NCBI GenBank assembly: GCA_030632525.1
Contig: DAOVUP010000007.1
Span: 1-13,539, forward strand
Reading direction: 5' to 3'
Origin: Desulfobacteraceae bacterium
Lineage (GTDB): Bacteria > Desulfobacterota > DSM-4660 > Desulfatiglandales > Desulfatiglandaceae
Length of the DNA stretch: 13,539 nt
Shown here: positions 6,947 through 13,226 of the stretch, piece by piece
How the letters are laid out: each line of letters opens with the position of its first letter
Position numbering within the stretch: position 1 is the stretch's first letter
Position numbers and translations under genes: made by a program
The notes under the pieces: generated by a model
What the model saw: the letters and a program-made list of their open reading frames with translations, nothing else
What the model was told of the DNA's origin: nothing
Database searches by the model: none

Positions 6947-7948
6947 TCATTCACCAAGCTTATTTTCGCTTACCTCCACGCAATAGGTGCGTTTTGATTC
7001 ATGATACGATTTGATTGCGTAATTTATGTTCGGGTCAAGATCAAGTAGAATACGCAGAGTTTTTGAGTTGTAATGCAATTTTGATCTGACCAGCTTTACT
7101 ATCTTTCCGTTTACAGGAATTTCGGGGCGCCCGTCCCAGAAAGAGACCTTCATAATGTGAATAGCGACTTTGGGGGCGGCTCCTCCCAGAACAAGGACAA
7201 CCGGAGTGGTGTAATGATTCAGATCAACATATAGTCTGTCGATCCCCTTTTCGTCGATTTGTAATTCAATCTTCTTCCCGATGATTTTAAAGACCTTATC
7301 CTGGGCCGATTTGGCTCTCTCATCCGATGGGGGTGGGTCAATGCTGGTAACAAGTTTGGGTTCTTTATCCCCCGTATCCCTGTCTGCTTCTCGGGTTACC
7401 GTGTCAGAAGGGGTGTGAATTTTGACAGGACGATCCTCGACAGCATTTGCAGGTACGGCCCTTTTCGCGGTTCTGATCTTTTGACTGGTCTGCTGTGCAT
7501 GTGAAAGAGAGGTGCGGCCAGTATGACCCGGTGTGGGGTAAATTTCAAATTTATAGAGGCCTAAGGTCTCTCCCTGTGGGCCCAGGATCTTGACACTCCA
7601 GTCTCCGATCTCTTGGGGACGAATGGTTTTTGAGCTGTATGTCCTCCAGTTAGCGGATTTGACCGCAAGATTGACCCGCAATCGCTCCCTGGCACCAAAA
7701 TACCAGACATGAGTAACCGATATGGGGTTCAAAGCCCCTATAATTTTCGTAAGACAGTACAGTTTGTCTGTATCAGATGGGTATTGAATGTTATTACCCA
7801 GGCATTTTAGAGAAGAGATCTTCAGGCATATGCCCCCGTCAATTATTTGAAGACGTCCAGCTTCTTCGCTATCAAAAGCTAAAGCAAAAGAGGGCCAGGA
7901 GAGGGTTATGAAGGCTGACAGCATCAGGGAGGGAAACAGCTTTTTCAT
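6947..7948 (-). CDS. Exported DUF2914 protein with an AMIN-like C-terminal domain
   Basis: A 333-residue secreted or periplasmic protein of unknown role. MKKLFPSLMLSAFITLSWPS then FALA is a Sec signal peptide. Residues about 35-137 match DUF2914: a Cys-containing start, VTHVWYFGARERLRVNL, WRTYSSKTI, and GDWSVKILGPQG. Residues 140-220 are a polar, Pro/Ser/Thr/Lys-rich linker. Residues about 222-330 look like an AMIN-type beta domain (VFKIIGKKIELQ, RPEIPVNGKIVKLVR, LRILLDLDP, YCVEVSE); AMIN domains bind or localise proteins to the cell envelope in other systems. I chose ATG at 7946-7948 over the TTG two codons upstream because a lysine-rich signal peptide then follows at once. The ribosome-binding site is weak. 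It lies 101 nt after the three-cysteine gene. DUF2914 is fairly secure; AMIN is tentative. Confidence 0.75.
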   Translation of the reverse strand: MKKLFPSLMLSAFITLSWPSFALAFDSEEAGRLQIIDGGICLKISSLKCLGNNIQYPSDTDKLYCLTKIIGALNPISVTHVWYFGARERLRVNLAVKSANWRTYSSKTIRPQEIGDWSVKILGPQGETLGLYKFEIYPTPGHTGRTSLSHAQQTSQKIRTAKRAVPANAVEDRPVKIHTPSDTVTREADRDTGDKEPKLVTSIDPPPSDERAKSAQDKVFKIIGKKIELQIDEKGIDRLYVDLNHYTTPVVLVLGGAAPKVAIHIMKVSFWDGRPEIPVNGKIVKLVRSKLHYNSKTLRILLDLDPNINYAIKSYHESKRTYCVEVSENKLGE

Positions 7949-8049
7949 GATCAAAGGCTCTTGCGGGGAGTGTCAAATTGACCACTTAAATTCTCAACCA
8001 TATTCTATGACTGCAAGGAAATTTCAGGGCCGATTAAGGTGATATTCCA

Positions 8050-8337
8050 TCAGAAGAGGTCGTCTTTCAGACGGCCGGTATTATCTTCATCTGGTCTGGT
8101 AAAGATTATTTTATACTGATCTTCAAAACCCTCAAAGCATTGGCGGCAATCAGCATCCAGTTCGCATTGCTCTTTTGACGGATGTCTTGGTTGAGAGGGA
8201 AGGGGCTCAAGATGAACCTGGAATCCTGCCTCTTTATACATTTCGACTGCTTCGCTGAGCCGAGGTTCATTGGCCACAAACTGCTTGGTCCAGCCCCGTT
8301 GTTCCAGGGCTTCAATGACTATCTTTTCGGTATTCAC
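8050..8337 (-). CDS. Small three-cysteine protein of unknown function (intact copy)
   Basis: A 95-residue soluble protein. I do not recognise a named family. The N-terminal half (EKIVIEALEQRGW, ANEPRLSEAVEMYKEAGFQV) looks helical and nucleic-acid- or partner-binding-like only by impression. The C-terminal part carries C58, C64 and C67 (CELDADCRQC), which could hold a metal, followed by YKIIFTRP. I set the start at GTG 8335-8337: a GGAAAG lies 10 nt upstream, and the broken paralogue at 9576-9764 also begins with GTG at the aligned position. The frame is open further to ATG 8418 and beyond, but that would overlap the upstream gene. It sits 43 nt after the DUF4388 gene. The paralogue flanks the other side of that gene. 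Confidence 0.72.
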   Translation of the reverse strand: MNTEKIVIEALEQRGWTKQFVANEPRLSEAVEMYKEAGFQVHLEPLPSQPRHPSKEQCELDADCRQCFEGFEDQYKIIFTRPDEDNTGRLKDDLF

Positions 8338-8380
8338 AGCTTTTAATCTTTCCAGGGTTAGGTGTAATGGTCTCAGTGTC

Positions 8381-9583
8381 TCACATGCTCGAACCCGTTT
8401 CCCCAGGATTAGTTTCATTGGCCTGCGAGTGAAGTTCATATGCGGTCAGAGTCGCGATTGATATGCAGTTTGCTGTAAACTTTATGATGCTTCTAAATGT
8501 TTTGGATAGTTGATCATATTCTTTCTGCAGTCCCTCCAGATCAAGTGCTGTTGCTTTCAGGTCTTTTGACACAAAAACAGAGGAGGAATGGGGTTCGTGG
8601 CTGATGTCAAGAAAAGGAATCTGACCAAAAAAGTCGTCTTTATTCAGGTTGGCTAATGGAATATAGCCATTTTCACTGTTTCGAAGTACTGAGGCGCTCC
8701 CTCTTTCAATGATGAAAGCCTCCTCCGTGCTTTTGTCCAATTTGGCAATCATATGCCGGCCGTCAATAAAATCTTCTAACTTTGTGGTTTTTGAGCTGAT
8801 GTCAGCCAGCCTCTCAGAAACCTCCTTGAATCTGTTGTCAAGACTAAAAAGGATTTTCCTGAATTCAGCAGAGAGATGTGAATATTCTTCGTGGAGCGGT
8901 TGTGTATCAAGTACACCTAATTGGACCTTACTTAATGCTGTAATGGTAACAATCCTACGGTACCCCCCCCTGAATATAGAAGAGGCATTTCCCGCAAAGG
9001 TTCCCTGTCCCGCCTTCAGGATCTTTGCGGGACCTTTGAGGGTTTTCTTGGATATTTCTGCCACCCCATTTAGTACAATCCAGATCCAACTTCCATATTC
9101 TCCCTCCTCAATAATCCTATGGCCCTCTAAGAATTCCTCTTCTGCAACCATTAAAGAATAATGGGTAATCGGGTTTGTAATCAGGGGGAGATTAGAATTG
9201 GTATCAAGAATTCCCGGCTCCTTTTTTATCAATAAGGCCGGCTCCATCCCTTTGATCATACCTTCATCCAGCATTCTAAGTCCGTTAAGGACGATCTCCA
9301 TCTGTCCGATATGGATGGTTGTGTCCACATTGATCTTTTCCTGGCTAAAATCGAACTCCCCTTTTTTCCATGCAAACATAGAGTAAATGGCATCAAGACC
9401 CGCCAACGAGCCTTTAGATGCATTTACTGGAGTGCCCCTCAAGAAATATATTGATCCCGTAACCCGGGAGTGGGGGGTAGTTAATCGAAGAACTCCGGTG
9501 CTACCGGTTGTGCCAATAAATTGCACCAATTCAGGAAGGGCTAAAAAATTGAGACTGCCCTTAAAAACAATGTTATTATTCAT
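8381..9583 (-). CDS. DUF4388 protein with two degenerate cyclic-nucleotide-binding-like domains
   Basis: A 400-residue cytoplasmic signalling-type protein. Residues 1-108 are a DUF4388 (PatA N-terminal) domain: FKGSLNFLALPELVQFIGTT, GVLRL, GSIYFLRGTPVNA and WKKGEFDF are typical. Two beta-roll regions follow at about 145-245 (FLEGHRIIEEGEYGSWIWIV, FAGNASS) and 280-370 (DKSTEEAFIIERGSASVLRN, DDFFGQIPFLD), joined by a helical stretch. Both lack the usual phosphate-binding cassette: FGE is FAGN in the first and FFGQ in the second, and the second also lacks the Arg. Nucleotide binding is therefore doubtful. A run of eight G lies in the first domain. ATG at 9581-9583 overlaps the end of the broken small gene by 8 nt. 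No enzyme or DNA-binding domain is attached. Confidence 0.85.
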   Translation of the reverse strand: MNNNIVFKGSLNFLALPELVQFIGTTGSTGVLRLTTPHSRVTGSIYFLRGTPVNASKGSLAGLDAIYSMFAWKKGEFDFSQEKINVDTTIHIGQMEIVLNGLRMLDEGMIKGMEPALLIKKEPGILDTNSNLPLITNPITHYSLMVAEEEFLEGHRIIEEGEYGSWIWIVLNGVAEISKKTLKGPAKILKAGQGTFAGNASSIFRGGYRRIVTITALSKVQLGVLDTQPLHEEYSHLSAEFRKILFSLDNRFKEVSERLADISSKTTKLEDFIDGRHMIAKLDKSTEEAFIIERGSASVLRNSENGYIPLANLNKDDFFGQIPFLDISHEPHSSSVFVSKDLKATALDLEGLQKEYDQLSKTFRSIIKFTANCISIATLTAYELHSQANETNPGETGSSM

Positions 9584-9764
9584 ATCTGAGTTTTCCTGTC
9601 CTATGACGGCTGTCTCGGTTGAAGGTGAAAGGTTTAAGATGCACCTCGAATCCTGCCTTTTGATACATCTCTACTGCTTCGCTAAGGCGGGGTTTATTAG
9701 CCATGAGCTGTCTGATTCGGCCCTGTTTTTCCAAGGTTTTAACTATTGCTTTTTCTCTATCCAC
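9576..9764 (-). pseudogene. Truncated, frameshifted second copy of the three-cysteine gene
   Basis: The 62-codon frame begins with GTG (9762-9764) and reads EKAIVKTLEKQG, ANKPRLSEAVEMYQKAGFEV, closely matching the intact gene at 8050-8337. After HLKPF the nucleotide alignment with the intact copy requires one missing base (CCT-TCAACC here against CCTCTCAACC there). The shifted frame then reads FNRDSRHRTG and stops. Restoring the base brings a TAG within about six codons, so the three-cysteine tail is lost in either frame. Its first 8 nt overlap the end of the upstream gene, and its last 8 nt overlap the start of the DUF4388 gene. It may still be translated and couple the two neighbours. A short functional variant cannot be excluded. 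Confidence 0.7.
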
Positions 9765-10560
9765 AATCCACCAGCATAAGCGTCCTGCCTGAAAGCCCTG
9801 CCCTTACAGAATCTTTTTCCATGCGGGAGTCATCTGAAGACCGGGGAAGATGTATTGTCCGGAAGGATGACGCGTCTTCCTCCATGGATGGTTCGGGGGG
9901 CCCGGTTCCAAAGAGCTCGGCTGCATAACTCAGAACGTCGGGGGCAATCGTCAGAAGGTTGCCCCTGTCCGGAAGAGAGCGACCGAACAGACCGAACCAT
10001 GCGCCCAACACGTGGCTGAGGTGGCGTTCCCCTATGGAAAAGTGTGAATTGGAAAGGGGGAGGTCGTCAAAAAGACCGTGTGAAGGGTTCGCCTCCCCGA
10101 GCGCCTCTGCAAGGGGGGATTTTTCCGCCTTCACTCGAAGCAGCATCTCATCTGCAGAGGTCCGATTCTCTTCAAGTTCCCGTTCTAAATGGAGGACGAG
10201 ATGCCATTGGAGCGCCGGTTCTTCAACCGGTTCGCGAACCTCCTTTCCTGTCTGACGAAGGGCGCGTCTGATTTCCCACGTCGCATTTTCCCCGCCCACT
10301 GCGGGTAGAGGGGTATATCCCTGGTTCTGGGTCAGCCAGAGCCGGTATTCAGAGAGGATTTGTCTGGAATCCTCCGGGGGCTTCAGGTCTTCAGGGGGGC
10401 GTACGATGGTGATACGGTTGTCATTGTTTTCTGTGCCGGCAGCGGACTCCATGTACCATGGTTGACAAATGGTTATGGAGTCAAAAGAAGACAATATCCG
10501 CTCCTTAGCAAACCCAGGCAGATAAGAATGGGGGAACAGGATTGCAGTACGATTTTTCAT
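9757..10560 (-). CDS. Conserved-looking hypothetical protein
   Basis: A 267-residue soluble protein that I do not recognise. It opens MKNRTAILFPHSYLPGFAKE, followed by LSSFDSITICQPWYM, a Rossmann-like beta-alpha-beta impression. The middle is helical and charged (QILSEYRLWLTQNQGY, WHLVLHLERELEENR), and the C-terminal part is variable and acidic. No signal peptide or membrane segment is visible. ATG at 10558-10560 was chosen because the conserved-looking sequence starts there. ATG at 10584 is a fair alternative, while GTG at 10659 lies upstream of the predicted transcription start and is unlikely. No start has a strong ribosome-binding site. The stop (TAG, 9757-9759) overlaps the broken small gene by 8 nt. 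It is first in a minus-strand run and has its own promoter-like sequence. Confidence 0.7.
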   Translation of the reverse strand: MKNRTAILFPHSYLPGFAKERILSSFDSITICQPWYMESAAGTENNDNRITIVRPPEDLKPPEDSRQILSEYRLWLTQNQGYTPLPAVGGENATWEIRRALRQTGKEVREPVEEPALQWHLVLHLERELEENRTSADEMLLRVKAEKSPLAEALGEANPSHGLFDDLPLSNSHFSIGERHLSHVLGAWFGLFGRSLPDRGNLLTIAPDVLSYAAELFGTGPPEPSMEEDASSFRTIHLPRSSDDSRMEKDSVRAGLSGRTLMLVDCG

Positions 10561-10624
10561 TTTTTCGTTATGAGCTGTTGTCATGTTTCGAACCGTGCTT
10601 TCAAGGAGTTTCAAATCGTCCACT

Positions 10625-10653
10625 ATTATACGTGGTACAGTAGATGTAGTCAA
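10625..10653 (-). promoter_or_regulatory. Sigma70-type promoter for the 267-residue protein gene
   Basis: On the minus strand TTGACT (10653-10648) is separated by 17 bp from a perfect TATAAT (10630-10625). The predicted transcription start is near 10618, leaving about 35-58 nt of leader before the candidate ATGs at 10584 and 10560. The site is in a 221-bp gap between divergent genes, where a promoter is expected. It could drive the whole minus-strand run down to the DUF2914 gene or beyond. Confidence 0.65.
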
Positions 10654-10781
10654 GCTCACCAGGAACCACTTGCATCAACACGTCTTTTCTGATAGTAGAT
10701 TCCCTGACCCGGGGCAGTTTGAACCAGGTTTATGGTGGATTCCCCGTATGGTGAAAGCTTTACTCCCAAGGAATAGCAAGA

Positions 10782-11081
10782 ATGTCTGGTATAATGGAAA
10801 TCCTTTTGATCGTTGCGATTGTTTTGGGCATTTTTATGCTCCCCAGACTGATGACCAGAAAACCGGAGGGGGATCTTCAACTCCGTGGTCAAGGTTTTAG
10901 ATTTACAGGGCGGATGCGATTTGCCATTGTGGCTTCTCTTTTGTGGCCGGCCATTGTTGCGTTTTTTCTGGAACCTTGGGAGGGCCACTGGGCCCTGTTT
11001 TTCTATGTTGCCGCAGGTCCGGTGATATTGCTATGGGGGATCTATTGGGTGTTCTCGGGTTTCAGGAAAGAGAGGGGGTAA
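10782..11081 (+). CDS. Small membrane protein of unknown function
   Basis: A 99-residue protein with three predicted membrane helices at about 4-21, 46-63 and 70-92. A short basic and glycine-containing loop lies at 24-45 and the C-terminus is basic (FRKERG). I do not recognise a family. ATG at 10782 has AAGGA 9 nt upstream and is preferred over the ATG four codons later. It is transcribed divergently from the 267-residue gene and lies 87 nt upstream of arfB on the same strand, so the two may share a transcript. No clear promoter was found for it. Confidence 0.7.
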   Translation: MSGIMEILLIVAIVLGIFMLPRLMTRKPEGDLQLRGQGFRFTGRMRFAIVASLLWPAIVAFFLEPWEGHWALFFYVAAGPVILLWGIYWVFSGFRKERG

Positions 11082-11168
11082 GGAAAAATCGAAATGATTT
11101 TGCTTTAGACTGGGCTGAAGCAACAGATTAGGTTTTTGACCGGAACGTCTTGCTGGGGACCAAAGGGA

Positions 11169-11594
11169 ATGATTCGCATAACAGATACCATCGCAATTGA
11201 GGAAAGCGAAATCCAGGAGGAATTTATTCGTGCCTCGGGTCCGGGAGGGCAGAATGTAAACAAGGTTGCCACTGCTGTCCGGCTTCGCTTTGACGCGGGC
11301 AGATCTCCCTCACTTCCCCCAGATGTTCTCAGACGTCTCGCTGCTTTAGCCGGAAATCGGATGACCGAAGAGGGCGTTTTGATAATTCATGCCCGGCGAT
11401 TTCGCACACAGGATCAAAACCGTCAGGATGCCATGGACCGGCTGATCGGTCTGATCCGTCAGGCGACTTTGAAGCCCAAACCCCGACATAAGACAAAGCC
11501 GACCCTTGCGTCAAGGAAGCGCCGGCTGGAATCCAAGCGACGCCACGGTCAGGTTAAACGGATACGACAGTCTGTTACTCACCAAGAGGAATAG
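11169..11594 (+). CDS. arfB: ArfB (YaeJ) family ribosome-rescue peptidyl-tRNA hydrolase
   Basis: A 141-residue release-factor-like protein that frees ribosomes stalled on non-stop mRNA by hydrolysing the peptidyl-tRNA. The catalytic GGQ is at residues 26-28 within ASGPGGQNVNKVATAVRLRF. The rest of the domain follows (LAGNRMTEEGVLIIHARRFR), and the long basic C-terminal tail (about 110-137, rich in Arg and Lys) is the part that enters the mRNA channel in ArfB. No stop-codon-recognition domain is present, and length matches ArfB. ATG at 11169 gives the family N-terminus MIRITDTIAIEESEI. The frame is open 11 codons upstream to a TTG, which is not needed. GGGGA and AAAGGG lie just upstream. Confidence 0.95.
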   Translation: MIRITDTIAIEESEIQEEFIRASGPGGQNVNKVATAVRLRFDAGRSPSLPPDVLRRLAALAGNRMTEEGVLIIHARRFRTQDQNRQDAMDRLIGLIRQATLKPKPRHKTKPTLASRKRRLESKRRHGQVKRIRQSVTHQEE

Positions 11595-11664
11595 CTTTAA
11601 CCCGGAAAAGGTGCTCTTCGTAATGGAACCTGTGAACGGCTACCACCAACTTTTGGCAGTCTTA

Positions 11665-11714
11665 TTAGGGCTCGCGCAAAAATAAGTTCCCAGTTATTTT
11701 TGCACGAGCCCTTA
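11665..11714. repeat. Large near-perfect palindrome in the convergent gap
   Basis: Two 21-bp arms (11665-11685 and 11694-11714) match at 19 of 21 positions around an 8-nt loop (GTTCCCAG). Each arm has a GC-rich outer half (GGGCTCG) and an A-rich or T-rich inner half (CAAAAATAA). It lies between the convergent ends of arfB and the acidic zinc-ribbon-like gene, so it could act as a bidirectional terminator. The T-run is inside the stem rather than after it, which is unlike a standard intrinsic terminator and more like a dispersed palindromic repeat. The remaining convergent gap (11595-11818) shows no gene; 11769-11795 resembles degenerate CAATYCC repeats. Confidence 0.7.
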
Positions 11715-11818
11715 GTTTCCTATCAGAGGTCGAGACCCACAGATTATCTTAAGCAGATTGTTTTTAATTCCTCAATCCCTAAATTCGCAATTCCCGTTTA
11801 TCCGGGTGATGTCCCAGG

Positions 11819-12718
11819 TCAAAACGGAATATCATTGGGCAATTCGTCTTCAGACTCCTGCAACTCAGCTATTTGCCGGGCAATGATGTGTCTTTTTCCT
11901 GTATTTTTTTTAAACATCTCTTCCAGCTCATAATATGCGTCAAACCCGGATTCGATGGTGCTTATATAAAAATCCTGGACCAGGCTATCGAAACGATCCA
12001 GGTCTTCTTCCTGCAGGCAGGCCGTTTTATAGCGATTGATCAGCTCTGACAGTACATTGTCAAATTCCTGGAAAAAGGAGAGATCATCCAGAAGGCTGCT
12101 GTCAGTGGGATATCTATCCAGTCCCCAGAGAATCAGCTTTTTGAGATTCCTGTTTATCTGCTTGAAATATCTCCTGAATAAAGGATAGTTGGGCTCATCG
12201 GCATTTTTTTCTGCCTGGAAAGCGTCAAGGAGTTCGTGTGTCAGGGGTCCATCTTCCTCAAAAAACGTTACCAGAGACCGTTGGTATTCGGTTTGCGGCA
12301 CTGCGGCCCGTTCCTCCTCCTCTTCTTCTTCCCAGTCATCATCGAACCACTGAAACCCTATTTCTTCCAGCTTTTCTACATAGTTATCAGGATGTTTCCT
12401 TATGATTTCGCTGACCTGTTCAGATCGAAGCTTATCAATATGGCTCTCCTGGTAAGCGTCCGAATCACAGGCTTCATCAATTTCATAATCATCCTCCGGA
12501 TATGCCTCGCCTGTAATGCATGTAAAACAGGCGTATCCTGAAAGTGCGGATCCGATTACCCAGATAGGGTTGCTGCAGGCACATTTTACGCCATGTTGGT
12601 ATGCGCTAAGGGCGTCATCAAGGGCCTCGGTCAGTTGCTTGTGGTCTTGATCTTTGTTATGTTCAATATGAAGGTTTACATATTCCTTGATGCTTATAGG
12701 GATAAAGCCGTGTTTCAT
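11819..12718 (-). CDS. Acidic protein with a zinc-ribbon-like N-terminal motif
   Basis: A 299-residue cytoplasmic protein without a recognised family. A likely metal site is formed by C46, C48, C64 and C67 (KCACSNPIWVIG and GYACFTCITGEA). The following region is strongly acidic, with DDDWEEEEEEER at about 135-146. From about 155 to the end it is mostly helical with aromatic residues (FRRYFKQINRNLKKLILWGL, FFQEFDNVLSELINRY). No signal peptide or membrane helix is visible. ATG at 12716-12718 has AGAGAG 7 nt upstream. A perfect hairpin lies 40 nt upstream, between it and the PAS gene. It converges with arfB across a 224-nt gap. Confidence 0.75.
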   Translation of the reverse strand: MKHGFIPISIKEYVNLHIEHNKDQDHKQLTEALDDALSAYQHGVKCACSNPIWVIGSALSGYACFTCITGEAYPEDDYEIDEACDSDAYQESHIDKLRSEQVSEIIRKHPDNYVEKLEEIGFQWFDDDWEEEEEEERAAVPQTEYQRSLVTFFEEDGPLTHELLDAFQAEKNADEPNYPLFRRYFKQINRNLKKLILWGLDRYPTDSSLLDDLSFFQEFDNVLSELINRYKTACLQEEDLDRFDSLVQDFYISTIESGFDAYYELEEMFKKNTGKRHIIARQIAELQESEDELPNDIPF

Positions 12719-12757
12719 TGTCCTGCTCTCTGCTGGTTGGAGTGTTTAAGAATGATG

Positions 12758-12785
12758 CGCCCGTAAAAAGTCTCTTTTACGGGCG
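12758..12785. terminator. Perfect 11-bp stem hairpin between two minus-strand genes
   Basis: CGCCCGTAAAA (12758-12768) and its exact complement (12775-12785) flank a 6-nt loop AGTCTC. On the minus strand it lies 30 nt after the PAS gene stop and 40 nt before the next start, so terminating the receiver/PAS transcript is the simplest role. No T-tract follows it on the minus strand, so termination would not be classical. An mRNA-stabilising hairpin or a dispersed palindrome is also possible. Confidence 0.5.
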
Positions 12786-12815
12786 ATTGCGAATCTACTC
12801 TTCTTCTTAAATGCT

Positions 12816-13205
12816 CTAATACCTGTCTTCGGATTTATCCATGTCTTCAAGAACCATAACCCATCCTGCTATTTCATGATTCACCTTCAGAAGTGAGACA
12901 ATTACTTGGGTTTCTTCAGAATTTATGGTGATCGTAAAGGCGAGTTTTTTCCATTCCTGATTTCGGGCAACTTCCTTAAGCGCATTCACCATTTTTCTGT
13001 TTGCACTTCTGGGGAAGATGTTCGTTATCTGCTGAGATAAGACCTCTGTCAGGGATTTATTCAGAATCTTCAGGGCTAATGAATTAGTATAGACAATTTT
13101 CGCATCTTTTTCAATGACGATGATTCCCATTCCGGCACTTTCAGTGATTCCCTGTTGGAAATTCAATGCTTCAAGCAAGTCCACCGTCGTCTGTCTTCGG
13201 GACAC
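12816..13205 (-). CDS. PAS-domain-only protein
   Basis: A 129-residue protein consisting of one PAS domain with short flanks. ITESAGMGIIVIEKDAKIVYTNSLA at about 20-44 is the typical PAS start. LKILNKSLTEVL, IFPRSANRKM and the closing GWVMVLEDMDKSE complete the fold. PAS domains sense ligands, redox state or light, or mediate dimerisation; no output domain is attached. The start is GTG at 13203-13205 with only a weak AGAAG upstream. The frame is open upstream for seven more codons (ILFDPED) to a TAA that is the stop of the receiver gene. Both genes are thus in the same frame, so this could be the 3' part of a receiver-PAS fusion split by a nonsense codon. Confidence 0.8.
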   Translation of the reverse strand: MSRRQTTVDLLEALNFQQGITESAGMGIIVIEKDAKIVYTNSLALKILNKSLTEVLSQQITNIFPRSANRKMVNALKEVARNQEWKKLAFTITINSEETQVIVSLLKVNHEIAGWVMVLEDMDKSEDRY

Positions 13206-13226
13206 ATCTTCTGGGTCAAAAAGAAT

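Noticed and set aside
8370..8410. GGTTCGA sequence on the minus strand as a tRNA T-loop
   Set aside because: No cloverleaf can be drawn around it, and it lies in the end of the DUF4388 gene.
8338..8439. Longer start for the three-cysteine protein (ATG at 8418 or 8439)
   Set aside because: It would overlap the end of the DUF4388 gene. The paralogue begins with GTG at the position aligned with GTG 8337.
8709..9161. 150-residue plus-strand frame opposite the DUF4388 gene
   Set aside because: Antisense shadow; the minus strand encodes recognisable domains over the same region.
10782..10800. TATAAT at 10789-10794 as a plus-strand promoter
   Set aside because: It lies inside the start of the small membrane protein gene and has no -35 box at 16-18 bp upstream.
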